NCBI RefSeq assembly: GCF_020539505.1
Contig: NZ_JACDXW010000002.1
Location: forward strand, 372,001 to 436,000
DNA from: Mesopusillimonas faecipullorum
GTDB taxonomy: Bacteria; Pseudomonadota; Gammaproteobacteria; Burkholderiales; Burkholderiaceae_B
DNA length: 64,000 bases
Direction: 5' to 3'
Shown here: positions 15,750-24,661 of the stretch, one piece after another
Layout: each line of letters begins with the position of its first letter
How positions within the stretch are numbered: position 1 is the stretch's first letter
Position numbers and translations under genes: made by a program
Notes under the pieces: generated by a model
Told to the model about the DNA's origin: nothing
Seen by the model: only the letters and a program-made list of their open reading frames with translations
Databases searched by the model: none

Positions 15750-17507
15750 ATGGCTAGCACACCCAAGAAATCCCTCATCCCGACCACCTTCTACGAGCAG
15801 GCCAAGATGTCGCGCCGCAGCGGCTACTGGGTAACGCCGGTGGTTGTGCTCGTCTTGTATCTGTGTGTCATGGGCGTGTTCATCTGGATGCAACGCCTGC
15901 AGAACGATAGCGTGATGTTCGTTACCATCGACCAGGAAGCCCGTTTGCAGCGGCTTAACCTGTTCGTCATCGCGCTATCGTCGCTTATCGTTATTTCCCT
16001 GCTGGTGCTCTGGCGTTACACACGCTATCGCACGCGCGCCGAAGCCGCCCTTATCGCGGAAACCGGGTTTCGCCGGGCCATGGAAAACTCCATTACCACC
16101 GGGATGCGGGTCTTTGACATGCAGGGGCGCATCGCCTATGTCAACCCGGCTTTTTGCCGCATGATAGGCTGGAACGAAGCCGACCTTATCGGAAGAACCA
16201 AGCCCTTCCCCTATTGGCTGCCCGGTCGCCATGCCCAGCACGAAGAAACCCTGGACCTACTGCTTTCAGGTCGCACACCCAGCAGCGGCCTCGAAGTCGA
16301 AGCCCAACGCCGCGACGGTTCACGCTTTACCGCTCGTATGTACGTTTCGCCTTTGCGCGCCCCCAACGGCGACCAGATCGGCTGGATGACCTCCATGACC
16401 GACATTACCGAGCCCAAGCGCATACGCGAGGCTCTCACCGCCGCCCACGAACGCTTCATGACAGTGCTCGAAGGCCTGGACGATGCCATCTCGGTGGTGG
16501 CCGACACGCCCGAAGGCCTGGAGTTGTTGTTTGCCAACCGCACCTACCGACGCTTTTTCGGTGCGCAATCCAATGGCCACGAAGAACTCTTGGGGGGGCG
16601 TCTGGGCCGTTTTACCGACGAAACCGTAGAGGTTTTTTCCGGGTCGGCTCAACGCTGGTTCGAAGTACATCACCGCATGTTGGCCTGGACGGACGGTCGG
16701 CGCGTCAGGCTGCAAGTGGCTCGCGACATTACCGAACGCCGCGAGCACGAAGAAGAATCGCGCGTGCAGCAAGAGAAAATCCAGCTCACCAGCCGCCTGA
16801 CCACCATGGGTGAAATGGCGTCCTCGCTGGCGCACGAATTGAATCAGCCCCTTACCGCCATTGCCAACTACAACATGGCTGCCTCAGCCATGATCAAATC
16901 AGGCAATGCTCAGCCCGAAGTGCTGCTGGAAGCGCTTGAAAAAGGCGCGCGCCAGGCCGAACGCGCCGGCAAAATCATCAGCCGCATCCGCGAGTTCGTC
17001 AAACGCAGCGAACCCCGGCGCCAGCAAGTTCCGCTCACCCAGATCATGGACAATGCCATCGCCTTTGCCGATATCGACGCCCGCAAGCGCCAAATTGGCA
17101 TAGACGCCTCCATGCCCTCCCCCGTGCCGCAGGTGATGGCCGACCCCATACTTATCGAGCAAGTTCTGCTGAATCTGCTTAAAAATGGCATAGAAGCCAT
17201 GGAGAACAGCGAATATCGCACTCTGCACGTCGAGGCTACCGAGCAGGACAACCAGATACAGATTGCCGTCATTGACCGCGGCCATGGCCTGCAGAATCCC
17301 GAGCGACTTTTCGAGCCCTTTTACAGCACCAAATCCGAGGGGCTGGGCATGGGCTTGAACATTTGCCGCACCATCATCGAATCTCACCACGGTCGCCTCT
17401 GGGCGACTGCCAACCCGGAAGGCGGCACCATTTTCCGTTTCACGCTTCCTCGCGTGCCCCTTCCCGCGCCAGACCTCTCCGAGAACCCTCAGGAGCTACA
17501 CGCATGA
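15750..17507 (+). CDS. PAS-domain sensor histidine kinase (FixL/DctS-like)
   Basis: A 585-residue inner-membrane kinase. Two transmembrane helices (about residues 28-48 and 70-89) leave only about 20 residues outside, so sensing is probably in the membrane or the cytoplasm. A PAS domain (about 105-220) and a weaker second PAS-like region (about 232-330) follow, each leading to DIT-E/R. The dimerisation helix has the phospho-accepting H362 in AHELNQP; the ATPase domain shows the N-box VLLNLLKNGIEAM and G-boxes DRGHG and GLGMGLNIC. The ATG at 15750 is chosen; an in-frame TTG lies five codons upstream and the ribosome site is weak. The stop overlaps the next gene's ATG by 4 bases, making a two-component pair. 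Signal unknown. Confidence 0.9.
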   Translation: MASTPKKSLIPTTFYEQAKMSRRSGYWVTPVVVLVLYLCVMGVFIWMQRLQNDSVMFVTIDQEARLQRLNLFVIALSSLIVISLLVLWRYTRYRTRAEAALIAETGFRRAMENSITTGMRVFDMQGRIAYVNPAFCRMIGWNEADLIGRTKPFPYWLPGRHAQHEETLDLLLSGRTPSSGLEVEAQRRDGSRFTARMYVSPLRAPNGDQIGWMTSMTDITEPKRIREALTAAHERFMTVLEGLDDAISVVADTPEGLELLFANRTYRRFFGAQSNGHEELLGGRLGRFTDETVEVFSGSAQRWFEVHHRMLAWTDGRRVRLQVARDITERREHEEESRVQQEKIQLTSRLTTMGEMASSLAHELNQPLTAIANYNMAASAMIKSGNAQPEVLLEALEKGARQAERAGKIISRIREFVKRSEPRRQQVPLTQIMDNAIAFADIDARKRQIGIDASMPSPVPQVMADPILIEQVLLNLLKNGIEAMENSEYRTLHVEATEQDNQIQIAVIDRGHGLQNPERLFEPFYSTKSEGLGMGLNICRTIIESHHGRLWATANPEGGTIFRFTLPRVPLPAPDLSENPQELHA

Positions 17508-18130
17508 CCAACCCTCCCACTTCCCACACCGTCTACATCGTGGACGATGACGAAGCCGTGCGCGACTCGCTACGTTGGCTGCTGGAAGCCAACGGCTACC
17601 GCGTCAAGAGTTTCAGCAGTGCCGAAGACTTTCTTGGCGCTTACGAACCAGACGAAGTTGCCGTGCTGATCGTCGATGTCCGCATGCCCGGCATGAGTGG
17701 CCTCGAGCTTCAAGAAGAGCTTTTAGCTCGTGAAGCGCCTTTGCCCATCGTGTTTATCACCGGGCATGGCGATGTACCAATGGCCGTCTCCACCATCAAG
17801 AAAGGCGCCGTCGACTTTCTCGAAAAACCCTTTAACGAAACCGATTTGCGCGGCATCGTGGCCCGTATGCTGCAAACGGCTTCAGACAAAGCCTCCGAGA
17901 TGCTGGCACAACGTAGCCAGCAGGCCGTGCTTAACCGTCTTACCTCCCGCGAGCAACAAGTTCTTGAGCGCATTGTGGCGGGCAGGCTTAACAAGCAAAT
18001 TGCCGGCGACCTTAACATCAGCATCAAGACCGTAGAAGCTCATCGCGCCAACATCATGGAAAAACTCGAAGTCACCACGGTGGCTGATCTTATGAAGATC
18101 GCCCTGAACCAGCCGCAAGGAAGCAAATGA
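17504..18130 (+). CDS. FixJ-type response regulator
   Basis: A 208-residue cytoplasmic regulator. The receiver domain (about residues 8-125) has the acidic pair in VDDDE, phospho-acceptor D58 in VDVRMPG, the conserved threonine in FITGHGD and the lysine in FLEKPF. A LuxR/FixJ helix-turn-helix (about 142-200) reads [12 protein letters not shown] and [15 protein letters not shown]. Closest families are FixJ, TodT/StyR and DctR-like regulators. AGGAG precedes the ATG, which overlaps the kinase stop by 4 bases; its own stop overlaps folD by 4 bases. Partner kinase is therefore the upstream gene; targets unknown. Confidence 0.93.
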   Translation: MTNPPTSHTVYIVDDDEAVRDSLRWLLEANGYRVKSFSSAEDFLGAYEPDEVAVLIVDVRMPGMSGLELQEELLAREAPLPIVFITGHGDVPMAVSTIKKGAVDFLEKPFNETDLRGIVARMLQTASDKASEMLAQRSQQAVLNRLTSREQQVLERIVAGRLNKQIAGDLNISIKTVEAHRANIMEKLEVTTVADLMKIALNQPQGSK

Positions 18131-18996
18131 GTGCACGCATCATAGACGGCAAAGCGCTGGCCGCCGGCATACGCGAAGACGTTGCGCAACGTGCCAAGGC
18201 CCTGCGGGCACAAGGCATCACCGCCGGTTTAGCCGTAGTTTTGGTGGGTGACGACCCGGCTTCTCACGTATACGTGCGCAATAAGGCCCAGGCCTGCGAG
18301 AAAGCCGGTTTGTACTCGCGTGAAATTCGCTTGGCGGCTGACACCCCACAAGCCACCTTGCTGGATGTTATCGAAGGCCTGAACGCCGACCCCGCCATTC
18401 ATGGCATTTTGGTGCAGCTACCCTTGCCTGCCCCTCTCGACGCCAATCAGGTCATAGCCGCCATAGCCGCCGACAAAGACGTGGACGGCTTTCACATCAG
18501 CAACGTAGGTTTGCTGATGACGGGCCAGCCTCGCTTCATTCCCTGCACGCCCTATGGCGTTATGAAGATGCTGGAATCCGAAAAAGTCGTGCTGCGTGGT
18601 GCCGAAGCCGTGGTTGTCGGTGCCAGCAACATCGTAGGCAAGCCCATGGCCATGCTGCTGCTGGCTCAGGGCGCAACGGTCACGCTGTGCAACTCCAAAA
18701 CGCGCGATCTGGCCGCCCAGACACGCCGTGCCGACGTCTTGGTGGTGGCAACGGGTCGCCCCAATATGATCCGTTCTGACATGATCAAACCTGGCGCCAT
18801 CGTCATCGACGTGGGCATCAACCGCCTGCCTGATGGCCGCCTTACCGGCGATGTCGCTTTCGACGAATCCTGCGCTGTGGCCGGCGCCATCACCCCCGTG
18901 CCCGGCGGCGTAGGCCCCATGACCATCGCCATGCTGCTGGTCAACACCATCGAAGCTGCCGAGCGCTCCTTGTCTCACACGCCCCTGTTGGACTGA
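18127..18996 (+). CDS. folD: Methylenetetrahydrofolate dehydrogenase/cyclohydrolase
   Basis: A 289-residue bifunctional enzyme that interconverts 5,10-methylene-THF, 5,10-methenyl-THF and 10-formyl-THF, supplying formyl groups for purine synthesis. Landmarks are [20 protein letters not shown] with the catalytic lysine, [17 protein letters not shown], the NADP-binding [11 protein letters not shown] and the C-terminal [11 protein letters not shown]. Length is normal. The ATG overlaps the stop of the FixJ-type regulator (18127-18130), so folD is translated as the third gene of a two-component operon, an unexpected coupling. Nothing resembling a terminator lies in the 101 bases to the next gene. 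Confidence 0.97.
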   Translation: MSARIIDGKALAAGIREDVAQRAKALRAQGITAGLAVVLVGDDPASHVYVRNKAQACEKAGLYSREIRLAADTPQATLLDVIEGLNADPAIHGILVQLPLPAPLDANQVIAAIAADKDVDGFHISNVGLLMTGQPRFIPCTPYGVMKMLESEKVVLRGAEAVVVGASNIVGKPMAMLLLAQGATVTLCNSKTRDLAAQTRRADVLVVATGRPNMIRSDMIKPGAIVIDVGINRLPDGRLTGDVAFDESCAVAGAITPVPGGVGPMTIAMLLVNTIEAAERSLSHTPLLD

Positions 18997-19097
18997 AGCC
19001 AGTTCCTCGCTTAGCGATCCCGGCCCCCCCAAGGAACCAACGGGCGGTCGGGCTGTCTGCTTTATATGACTGTTCAATTTCCGAGTTTTGCCTGCCC

Positions 19098-21182
19098 ATG
19101 ACCAATCCTCTGCTTGCCCCGCTCGACACCCTGATAGATTACGTCGCCATAGAACCCGCTCATATCGAGCCGGCTGTCGATCAGCTTATCGAACAGGCCA
19201 GAGCAGCGGTCGAGGCCGCCGCCAACCCTGCGCTACCCGCCACTTGGGAAGCCATCGTCGACCCCCTGGATACCGCCGGCGAGAAGCTTTGGCGCGCCTG
19301 GTCGGTGGTCGGCCACTTGAACGCCGTAGTCAATACGCCCGAGTTGCGTCAGGCCTATAACGACTGCCTGCCCAAGGTTTCCGAGTTTTCTACCTGGACA
19401 GGCCTGCATCTGGGTTTGTATCAGCAATATCAGCGCCTGCAATCCAGCCCCGACTTTCAGCACTGGCCCTCTACCCGTCAGCGTGTGGTCGAACTCGCGC
19501 TGCGCGACTTCCAGCTTAGTGGCGTAGGTCTCGAAGGAGAAGATCGCGAAACCTATATGCAGTTGGCTGCGGAACTGGCCCAGGTGTCGCAAAAATTTTC
19601 CGAGAATGTGCTGGACGCCGTTGATCAGTGGACCTTGCTGATCGAGGATGAAAGCCGTTTGGCCGGTATTCCCGTCGATGTCGTACAGGCGGCGCGCGCG
19701 CGCGCTGAAGAGCAAGAAAAGGCCGGCTGGCTGCTGACCCTGAAAATGCCCTGCTACCTGCCCGTCATGCAATATGCCCATGACCGCGAGCTACGTGCCA
19801 CCCTGTATCGCGCCTACGGCACCCTGGCATCCGAGCATGGCAAGCCCGAGCAAGATAACTCCGCTCTTATTGAACGTCTGCTGGCTTTGCGGGCTCAAGA
19901 AGCCAAGTTATTGGGTTACGCCGATTTTGCCGAGCTGCGCCTGCAAACACGTATGGCCCGCACGGCAGGCGAGGTTCAGGAGTTCCTGCGCGATCTGGCA
20001 CATAGAGCCAAACCCTATGCGCAGCGCGACCTTGACGAACTGCGCGCCTTCGCAAAGACCCAATATCAAATCACAGAGCTCGAGCCCTGGGACCTTCCCT
20101 ATTACGCCGAACGCCTGCGCGAAAAGCGCTATGCCTACTCCGAAGACGAGGTAAAGCAGTACTTCACCGAGCCCCGCGTCATGCAAGGTTTGTTCCAGGT
20201 CGTCAAAACCCTGTTCCAGGTCACCCTGGAAGCCTGCCCCGAGATCCGGCTTTGGCACCCTCAGGCCCAAGCCTTGCGTGCTGTCGATGCGCAAGGGCAG
20301 GTTTTGGGCTATCTGCTTGTCGACCTTTATGCGCGTCAGGGTAAGCAAGGCGGGGCTTGGGTAGATAGCGAACGCAATCGCCGCCGTATAGGTCAACACC
20401 TGCAACTGCCAGTGGTGGGCCTGACCTGCAATTTCACGCCACCTGCCGACGGCAAGCCTTCGGTGCTGACTCATGATGACGTCATCACGCTCTTCCATGA
20501 AAGCGGGCATGCGCTGCACGCGCTGCTCTCACGGGTAGACGAACCGGGCGTCAGCGCCTTTGCCAGCGTCGAATGGGACGCCATCGAGCTGCCTTCCCAG
20601 TTCATGGAAAATTTTTGCTGGGAATGGCCGGTAGTCCAGGCGCTTTCCGCCCATGTGCAAACAGGCGAACCCCTGCCTCGCGAACTCTACGACAAGCTGT
20701 TGGCCGCCCGCAACTTCCAAAGCGGCATGCAAACCGTACGCCAAATCGAGTTCGCCCTTTTTGACATGGCCATCCATGCGCGCCCTGAAGGTATGAATAT
20801 CGCTCAGGTGCTGCAAACCCTGAACGAGGTACGTCAAGAAGTGGCGGTGGTCATTCCGCCCAGCTGGCACCGCTTTCCGCACAATTTTTCGCATCTGTTC
20901 GCGGGCGGATATGCGGCGGGCTATTACAGCTACAAGTGGGCCGAAGTACTTTCCGCCGACGCTTACGCTGCTTTCGAAGAAGCCGCACAGGCCGAAGGCC
21001 GGCAAGACACCTTGCACCCGCACACGGGCAAGCGCTTTCTGGACGAAGTGTTGGCAGTGGGCGGCACACGTCCCGCAGCCGACTCCTTCCTGGCGTTTCG
21101 TGGCCGAGCCCCGCTTTTGGATGCTTTGTTGCGCCATGGGGGTATGGACACGGCTCTGTCCACTGATACGGCCAGTGCCTAA
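19098..21182 (+). CDS. prlC: Oligopeptidase A (M3 family zinc peptidase)
   Basis: A 694-residue cytoplasmic thimet-type metallopeptidase that degrades short peptides, including cleaved signal peptides. The zinc motif HESGH (in LFHESGHALHALL), the following PSQFMENFCWE with the third ligand glutamate, and the C-terminal HLFAGGYAAGYYSYKWAEVLSADAY substrate loop (seen in pieces) match PrlC/Dcp; the sequence around ITLFHESGHALH and the size of about 680-700 favour PrlC over Dcp. There is no signal peptide. It precedes the SCO1 gene by 38 bases and probably shares transcription with it. Confidence 0.94.
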   Translation: MTNPLLAPLDTLIDYVAIEPAHIEPAVDQLIEQARAAVEAAANPALPATWEAIVDPLDTAGEKLWRAWSVVGHLNAVVNTPELRQAYNDCLPKVSEFSTWTGLHLGLYQQYQRLQSSPDFQHWPSTRQRVVELALRDFQLSGVGLEGEDRETYMQLAAELAQVSQKFSENVLDAVDQWTLLIEDESRLAGIPVDVVQAARARAEEQEKAGWLLTLKMPCYLPVMQYAHDRELRATLYRAYGTLASEHGKPEQDNSALIERLLALRAQEAKLLGYADFAELRLQTRMARTAGEVQEFLRDLAHRAKPYAQRDLDELRAFAKTQYQITELEPWDLPYYAERLREKRYAYSEDEVKQYFTEPRVMQGLFQVVKTLFQVTLEACPEIRLWHPQAQALRAVDAQGQVLGYLLVDLYARQGKQGGAWVDSERNRRRIGQHLQLPVVGLTCNFTPPADGKPSVLTHDDVITLFHESGHALHALLSRVDEPGVSAFASVEWDAIELPSQFMENFCWEWPVVQALSAHVQTGEPLPRELYDKLLAARNFQSGMQTVRQIEFALFDMAIHARPEGMNIAQVLQTLNEVRQEVAVVIPPSWHRFPHNFSHLFAGGYAAGYYSYKWAEVLSADAYAAFEEAAQAEGRQDTLHPHTGKRFLDEVLAVGGTRPAADSFLAFRGRAPLLDALLRHGGMDTALSTDTASA

Positions 21183-21220
21183 GGCACTGTTCAGTAAAAA
21201 ACCTATTGAGGCCTCTACGC

Positions 21221-21847
21221 ATGTCCGCCGCGCTTTTTCTTCGTAGCCTGCTTTGTACCTCGGCACTGATCAGCGCCTTGGGCATGCCCGCTGCTATGGC
21301 GCTTACGCCCACAGAGCAAGCGCCGGCCCGCCCTCTTATTCATAAGGTCTCTGGCTTTTTACCCGACTTGAAATTCACGCTTCAAGGGCCGGATGACACC
21401 CTGGTCACCGAAGACGCATTGGCGGGCAAGGTGGTCATGATGTTCTTTGGCTATGCCAATTGTCCCGACATTTGCCCCACCACCATGGGGCAACTTTCCA
21501 TGGTCATGCAAAAGCTTGGGGATGATGCCCGGAATGCACGCATTCTGTTCGTCAGTGTCGACCCGCATCGTGACACGCCCGAGCAACTGCAGGCCTATGT
21601 CAGTATGTTCGATGCCCATGCCATGGGGCTTTCCGGCACGGAAAAGCAGATAGCCAATGTGGCGCGGCGTTATCGCGTGGCCTATCAGATAGAGAAACCC
21701 CAAGGTGATGACCCCGAGCGCTATGAAGTCACCCATGCGCGGGGCATCTATATTTTCGATCAACAAGGCAAGGCCAGATTACTGGCCTCGGATGCAAGCT
21801 CGGTGGGCGAGTTGGCCGAAAACGTCAAAGCATTGATGCGGCCTTAA
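21221..21847 (+). CDS. SCO1/SenC family copper-binding thioredoxin-fold protein
   Basis: A 208-residue exported protein. A signal peptide (about residues 1-28, ending PAAMALT) leads to a thioredoxin fold with the copper motif C81-x3-C85 in GYANCPDICPTTMG, the strand ILFVSVDPHRDTPEQL, and a C-terminal THARGIYIFD segment with the third ligand histidine. SCO proteins insert Cu into the CuA site of cytochrome oxidase or act in periplasmic redox balance. No cytochrome oxidase genes are nearby, so the target is open. The start is the ATG at 21221 preceded by TTGAGG; an in-frame TTG lies upstream at 21206. A perfect hairpin covers its stop codon. Confidence 0.9.
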   Translation: MSAALFLRSLLCTSALISALGMPAAMALTPTEQAPARPLIHKVSGFLPDLKFTLQGPDDTLVTEDALAGKVVMMFFGYANCPDICPTTMGQLSMVMQKLGDDARNARILFVSVDPHRDTPEQLQAYVSMFDAHAMGLSGTEKQIANVARRYRVAYQIEKPQGDDPERYEVTHARGIYIFDQQGKARLLASDASSVGELAENVKALMRP

Positions 21848-21866
21848 GCCCCTTAAGGCTTAAGGC
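21841..21866. terminator. Candidate bidirectional terminator hairpin without U-tract
   Basis: Perfect 10-base arms GCCTTAAGCC (21841-21850) and GGCTTAAGGC (21857-21866) around a 6-base loop, between the ends of the convergent SCO1 and E3-like genes. It covers the SCO1 stop. No T-run on either strand, so termination may need Rho or the hairpin may protect mRNA ends. Confidence 0.5.
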
Positions 21867-21874
21867 GCCAACAC

Positions 21875-23260
21875 TCAGGCTAGTTTCGCTGCCGCGTCCC
21901 TCAAGGCGGTGCGCAAACCTTCTTCTATCACAGGGTGGTAGAACGGCATCTCAAGCATCTGTGCAACGGTTAATTTTTGCTGAATCGACCAAGCCAGCAG
22001 ATGTGCCAAATGCTCGACTCTGGGCCCAGCCATCTCGGCACCCAATAGCAAGCCTTTACCTTTTTGCACATAAAGTCTCAGCAAGCCCCGGTTTTCCAGC
22101 ATGATCCGTGAACGCCCCTGATTGCGGAAGCTGACTTCACCTATCACGACATCGTCGGGTAAAGACTTGCCCACTTTGCCCGCTTTGGCGATCTGGGGTT
22201 CGGTGAACACGATGCCCAAGGCGGCCCGTCGCTCGCCTGCCTGCACATCGGGATAAGCCGCTGCGTTCTTACCGGCAAGGTAACCGTCGTCTGTGGCTTC
22301 GTGCAAAATGGGATGCAGTCCATTGACATCCCCCGCCAGAAAAATAGGCTGCCCTTGCAACTGCAAGGTTTGCACGTCGAACTCGGGCATACCTTTGTCG
22401 TTCAGCTTGACGCCTATGTCTTCCAGGCCCAGACCCTCCAGTCTGGGTTTACGCCCCGCCGCCATCAGTAGGTAGTCAAAGCGCTCCTGGCGTAAAGTGC
22501 CGTCAGAAAGCTTATATTCCACCGCCACCTCGTCATCCTCGCGCTTGACGCTGCATACCTGCGCATTCAGCTGAATATCCAGTTCTTCGCGTAGCGCTTC
22601 AAGTGCGCTGGATTTAACCTGCTCATCGGCAATGCCTGCCAAGCTCGCGCTGCGCCCTACCGCGACAAGCTCTACACCTAGCCGCGCCAGGGCTTGGCTC
22701 AGCTCCAGGCCAATAACACCTGTACCAACGACCATCACTCGCTTGGGCAAGTCTTGCCATGAAAACACATCGTCGTTGACTACAAGCCTGTCGCCCAGCC
22801 CTTTATACATCTCGGGGATGACCGGTGCCGAACCCGTTGCGATGACAACGCTGGACGCTTCAACCACGGTATCGTCACCCACCTGGATGCGCGTGGCGGA
22901 CAGGAACTTCGCCTGGCCCCAAAGTTTATCTTCGGCAGGAAAATTCTCTACGTCTTTCAGAACGAAACCCACGAAGCGGTCTCGCTCGTTGCGAACACGC
23001 TCCATGACTTGCCGGCCATCCACACGTATCCGGTCGTCAATATGCACGCCAAACGTGGGGCCCTGACGCATGACATGGGCAGCATGTGCTGCGGCAATCA
23101 GCAATTTGGAAGGCATGCACCCTACCCTGGCGCAAGTCGTGCCGTAGTATTCGCCTTCGATCAGCAGAGCCTGCTTACCTTGTTTTTTTACGGCGCGATA
23201 CGCCGTCATGCCGGCTGTGCCCGCACCTATTACAGCGACATCGGTATGTAGGGTCCGCAT
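21875..23260 (-). CDS. Class I pyridine nucleotide-disulfide oxidoreductase (dihydrolipoyl dehydrogenase-like)
   Basis: A 461-residue FAD/NAD(P) flavoprotein. It has the FAD motif VAVIGAGTAGMTAYRA, a redox-active pair in TTCARVGCMPSK, the NAD motif VMVVGTGVIGLELSQAL, the second FAD motif IFLAGDVNG, and a C-terminal PFYHPVIEEGL segment equivalent to the active-site His-Glu of E3. It has no lipoyl domain and is clearly distinct from the operon LpdA. Without 2-oxoacid dehydrogenase genes nearby, the electron acceptor is unclear: another E3, a transhydrogenase or a reductase of small disulfides are possible. The start at 23260 has AAGGAG; an in-frame extension upstream is unlikely. It lies 79 bases after the nitroreductase. 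Confidence 0.85.
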   Translation of the reverse strand: MRTLHTDVAVIGAGTAGMTAYRAVKKQGKQALLIEGEYYGTTCARVGCMPSKLLIAAAHAAHVMRQGPTFGVHIDDRIRVDGRQVMERVRNERDRFVGFVLKDVENFPAEDKLWGQAKFLSATRIQVGDDTVVEASSVVIATGSAPVIPEMYKGLGDRLVVNDDVFSWQDLPKRVMVVGTGVIGLELSQALARLGVELVAVGRSASLAGIADEQVKSSALEALREELDIQLNAQVCSVKREDDEVAVEYKLSDGTLRQERFDYLLMAAGRKPRLEGLGLEDIGVKLNDKGMPEFDVQTLQLQGQPIFLAGDVNGLHPILHEATDDGYLAGKNAAAYPDVQAGERRAALGIVFTEPQIAKAGKVGKSLPDDVVIGEVSFRNQGRSRIMLENRGLLRLYVQKGKGLLLGAEMAGPRVEHLAHLLAWSIQQKLTVAQMLEMPFYHPVIEEGLRTALRDAAAKLA

Positions 23261-23339
23261 GTCAGTACTCCTTGTGATGGAGGTCTGCGCAATGGCCGGC
23301 AAGCGTGCCGCCCGGCCTTTGCGCCGGGTTCAAAAAGGC

Positions 23340-23915
23340 TCAGGCTTGCGGCCAGCGGCGAATGAATGTCGCAGGGTCGGGGCGCATAGGGCTGGGCATG
23401 GCCCGCAACGGTGTACCGATGGACATGAAACCCAGCAGCCTGTGCTCGGGTTCGGTATAGCCAAGCTCTTGCTGTACGGCGGGCAGGTAGGTACCCAAAC
23501 CCGTGCTCCAGAAAGCGCCGAAACCCAAGATATGGGCGGCATTCAACATTTGTGTGACAGCCGCACCGGCAGCCAATATGCGTTCCTGTTCGGGAAAGCG
23601 CTTGTCTTCTGGATTAAGGTGGCAGGCCAAGGCCAGCAGCAACGGTGCCTGAGCCAGCCAAGACCGCATGGTGTTGATCTTTTGCTCGGGCATGGGTTGC
23701 CCGGCGGCTTCTTGAGCACGCACGACAAACTCGCCAAACTCAACAATGGCGGGCCCTTCGATCAAGGTAAAGCGCCATGGTTGAGCACGGCCATGATCCG
23801 GCGCAGTCATCCCTGCACGCAAAATAAGATCCAGTTGCTCGGCATCCGGGCCCGGAGCGCCCACCAATTTGGCAGAGCGACGCGACAACAGGGCTTCGAT
23901 GGGGGTGGCGGTCAT
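23340..23915 (-). CDS. Nitroreductase family protein (YdjA-like)
   Basis: A 191-residue FMN enzyme of the small nitroreductase group. Landmarks are the N-terminal LLSRRSAK arginine/serine FMN site, APDHGRAQPWRFTLIEG, and the C-terminal GFGAFWSTG and LGFMSIGTP. The SRRSA and HGRAQPWRF spellings match E. coli YdjA and its relatives, whose physiological substrate is unknown; it reduces nitro or quinone compounds in vitro. The ATG at 23915 has AAGGAG. It starts 17 bases after pdxJ, so it belongs to the efflux-pdxJ transcript. Confidence 0.88.
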   Translation of the reverse strand: MTATPIEALLSRRSAKLVGAPGPDAEQLDLILRAGMTAPDHGRAQPWRFTLIEGPAIVEFGEFVVRAQEAAGQPMPEQKINTMRSWLAQAPLLLALACHLNPEDKRFPEQERILAAGAAVTQMLNAAHILGFGAFWSTGLGTYLPAVQQELGYTEPEHRLLGFMSIGTPLRAMPSPMRPDPATFIRRWPQA

Positions 23916-23932
23916 GCACAAACTCCTTAACA

Positions 23933-24661
23933 CTACTTGCCGTATACGGCACGAATCATACAGGCCTTCATATCGCGCACAGCGGTCTCAAAGCCATCGA
24001 ATACGGCGCGTGCCACTATGGCATGGCCGATATTAAGTTCTGCTATGCCGGGCATGCTTGCGACGGGCGCGACGTTGTCATAGTGTAAGCCGTGGCCCGC
24101 ATTGACACGCAAGCCCAAACCCACACCGACGGCCACGGCTTCGCGCAGCCGCTCAAGATGAGCGGGCTGATCAGCCATCGCCGCTTCGGCATAGGCACCG
24201 GTATGCAGCTCGACCACCGTAGCGCCCAGCGCGTGCGCCTGACGAATCTGCTGGGCGTCTGGGTCGATGAACAGCGACACTCTGATACCCGCCTGCTGTA
24301 AGCGCTCGATAGCCGCACGCACCGACTGCTCGTGAGTGATGACGTCCAAACCACCTTCGGTCGTCAGCTCTTCGCGCCGCTCGGGCACCAGACACACATC
24401 ATCGGGTTCCGCGCGGCAAGCAATTTCCAGCATTTCCGGCGTGACCGCGCATTCCAGATTCATGCGCGTGCGTATGGCCTTGCGCATGGCAAAGACGTCG
24501 GCATCCTGGATATGGCGTCTGTCTTCACGCAAATGCAGGGTGATCAGATCGGCCCCCGCATCTTCAGCCACCTGCGCGGCACGGATGGGATCTGGGTAAT
24601 CGGTACCACGCTGCTGCCGCAAGGTAGCCACGTGGTCGATATTGACGCCCAACTCTATCAT
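23933..24661 (-). CDS. pdxJ: Pyridoxine 5'-phosphate synthase
   Basis: A 242-residue TIM-barrel enzyme that condenses 3-amino-2-oxopropyl phosphate with deoxyxylulose 5-phosphate to give pyridoxine 5'-phosphate. It starts [17 protein letters not shown], with the conserved histidines/arginines, then [16 protein letters not shown] and [10 protein letters not shown], and ends with the phosphate-binding [14 protein letters not shown]. Complete and normal length. Its start overlaps the stop of the outer-membrane efflux gene by 4 bases (24658-24661). In most betaproteobacteria pdxJ lies with era, recO and acpS, so this position is unusual. Confidence 0.97.
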   Translation of the reverse strand: MIELGVNIDHVATLRQQRGTDYPDPIRAAQVAEDAGADLITLHLREDRRHIQDADVFAMRKAIRTRMNLECAVTPEMLEIACRAEPDDVCLVPERREELTTEGGLDVITHEQSVRAAIERLQQAGIRVSLFIDPDAQQIRQAHALGATVVELHTGAYAEAAMADQPAHLERLREAVAVGVGLGLRVNAGHGLHYDNVAPVASMPGIAELNIGHAIVARAVFDGFETAVRDMKACMIRAVYGK

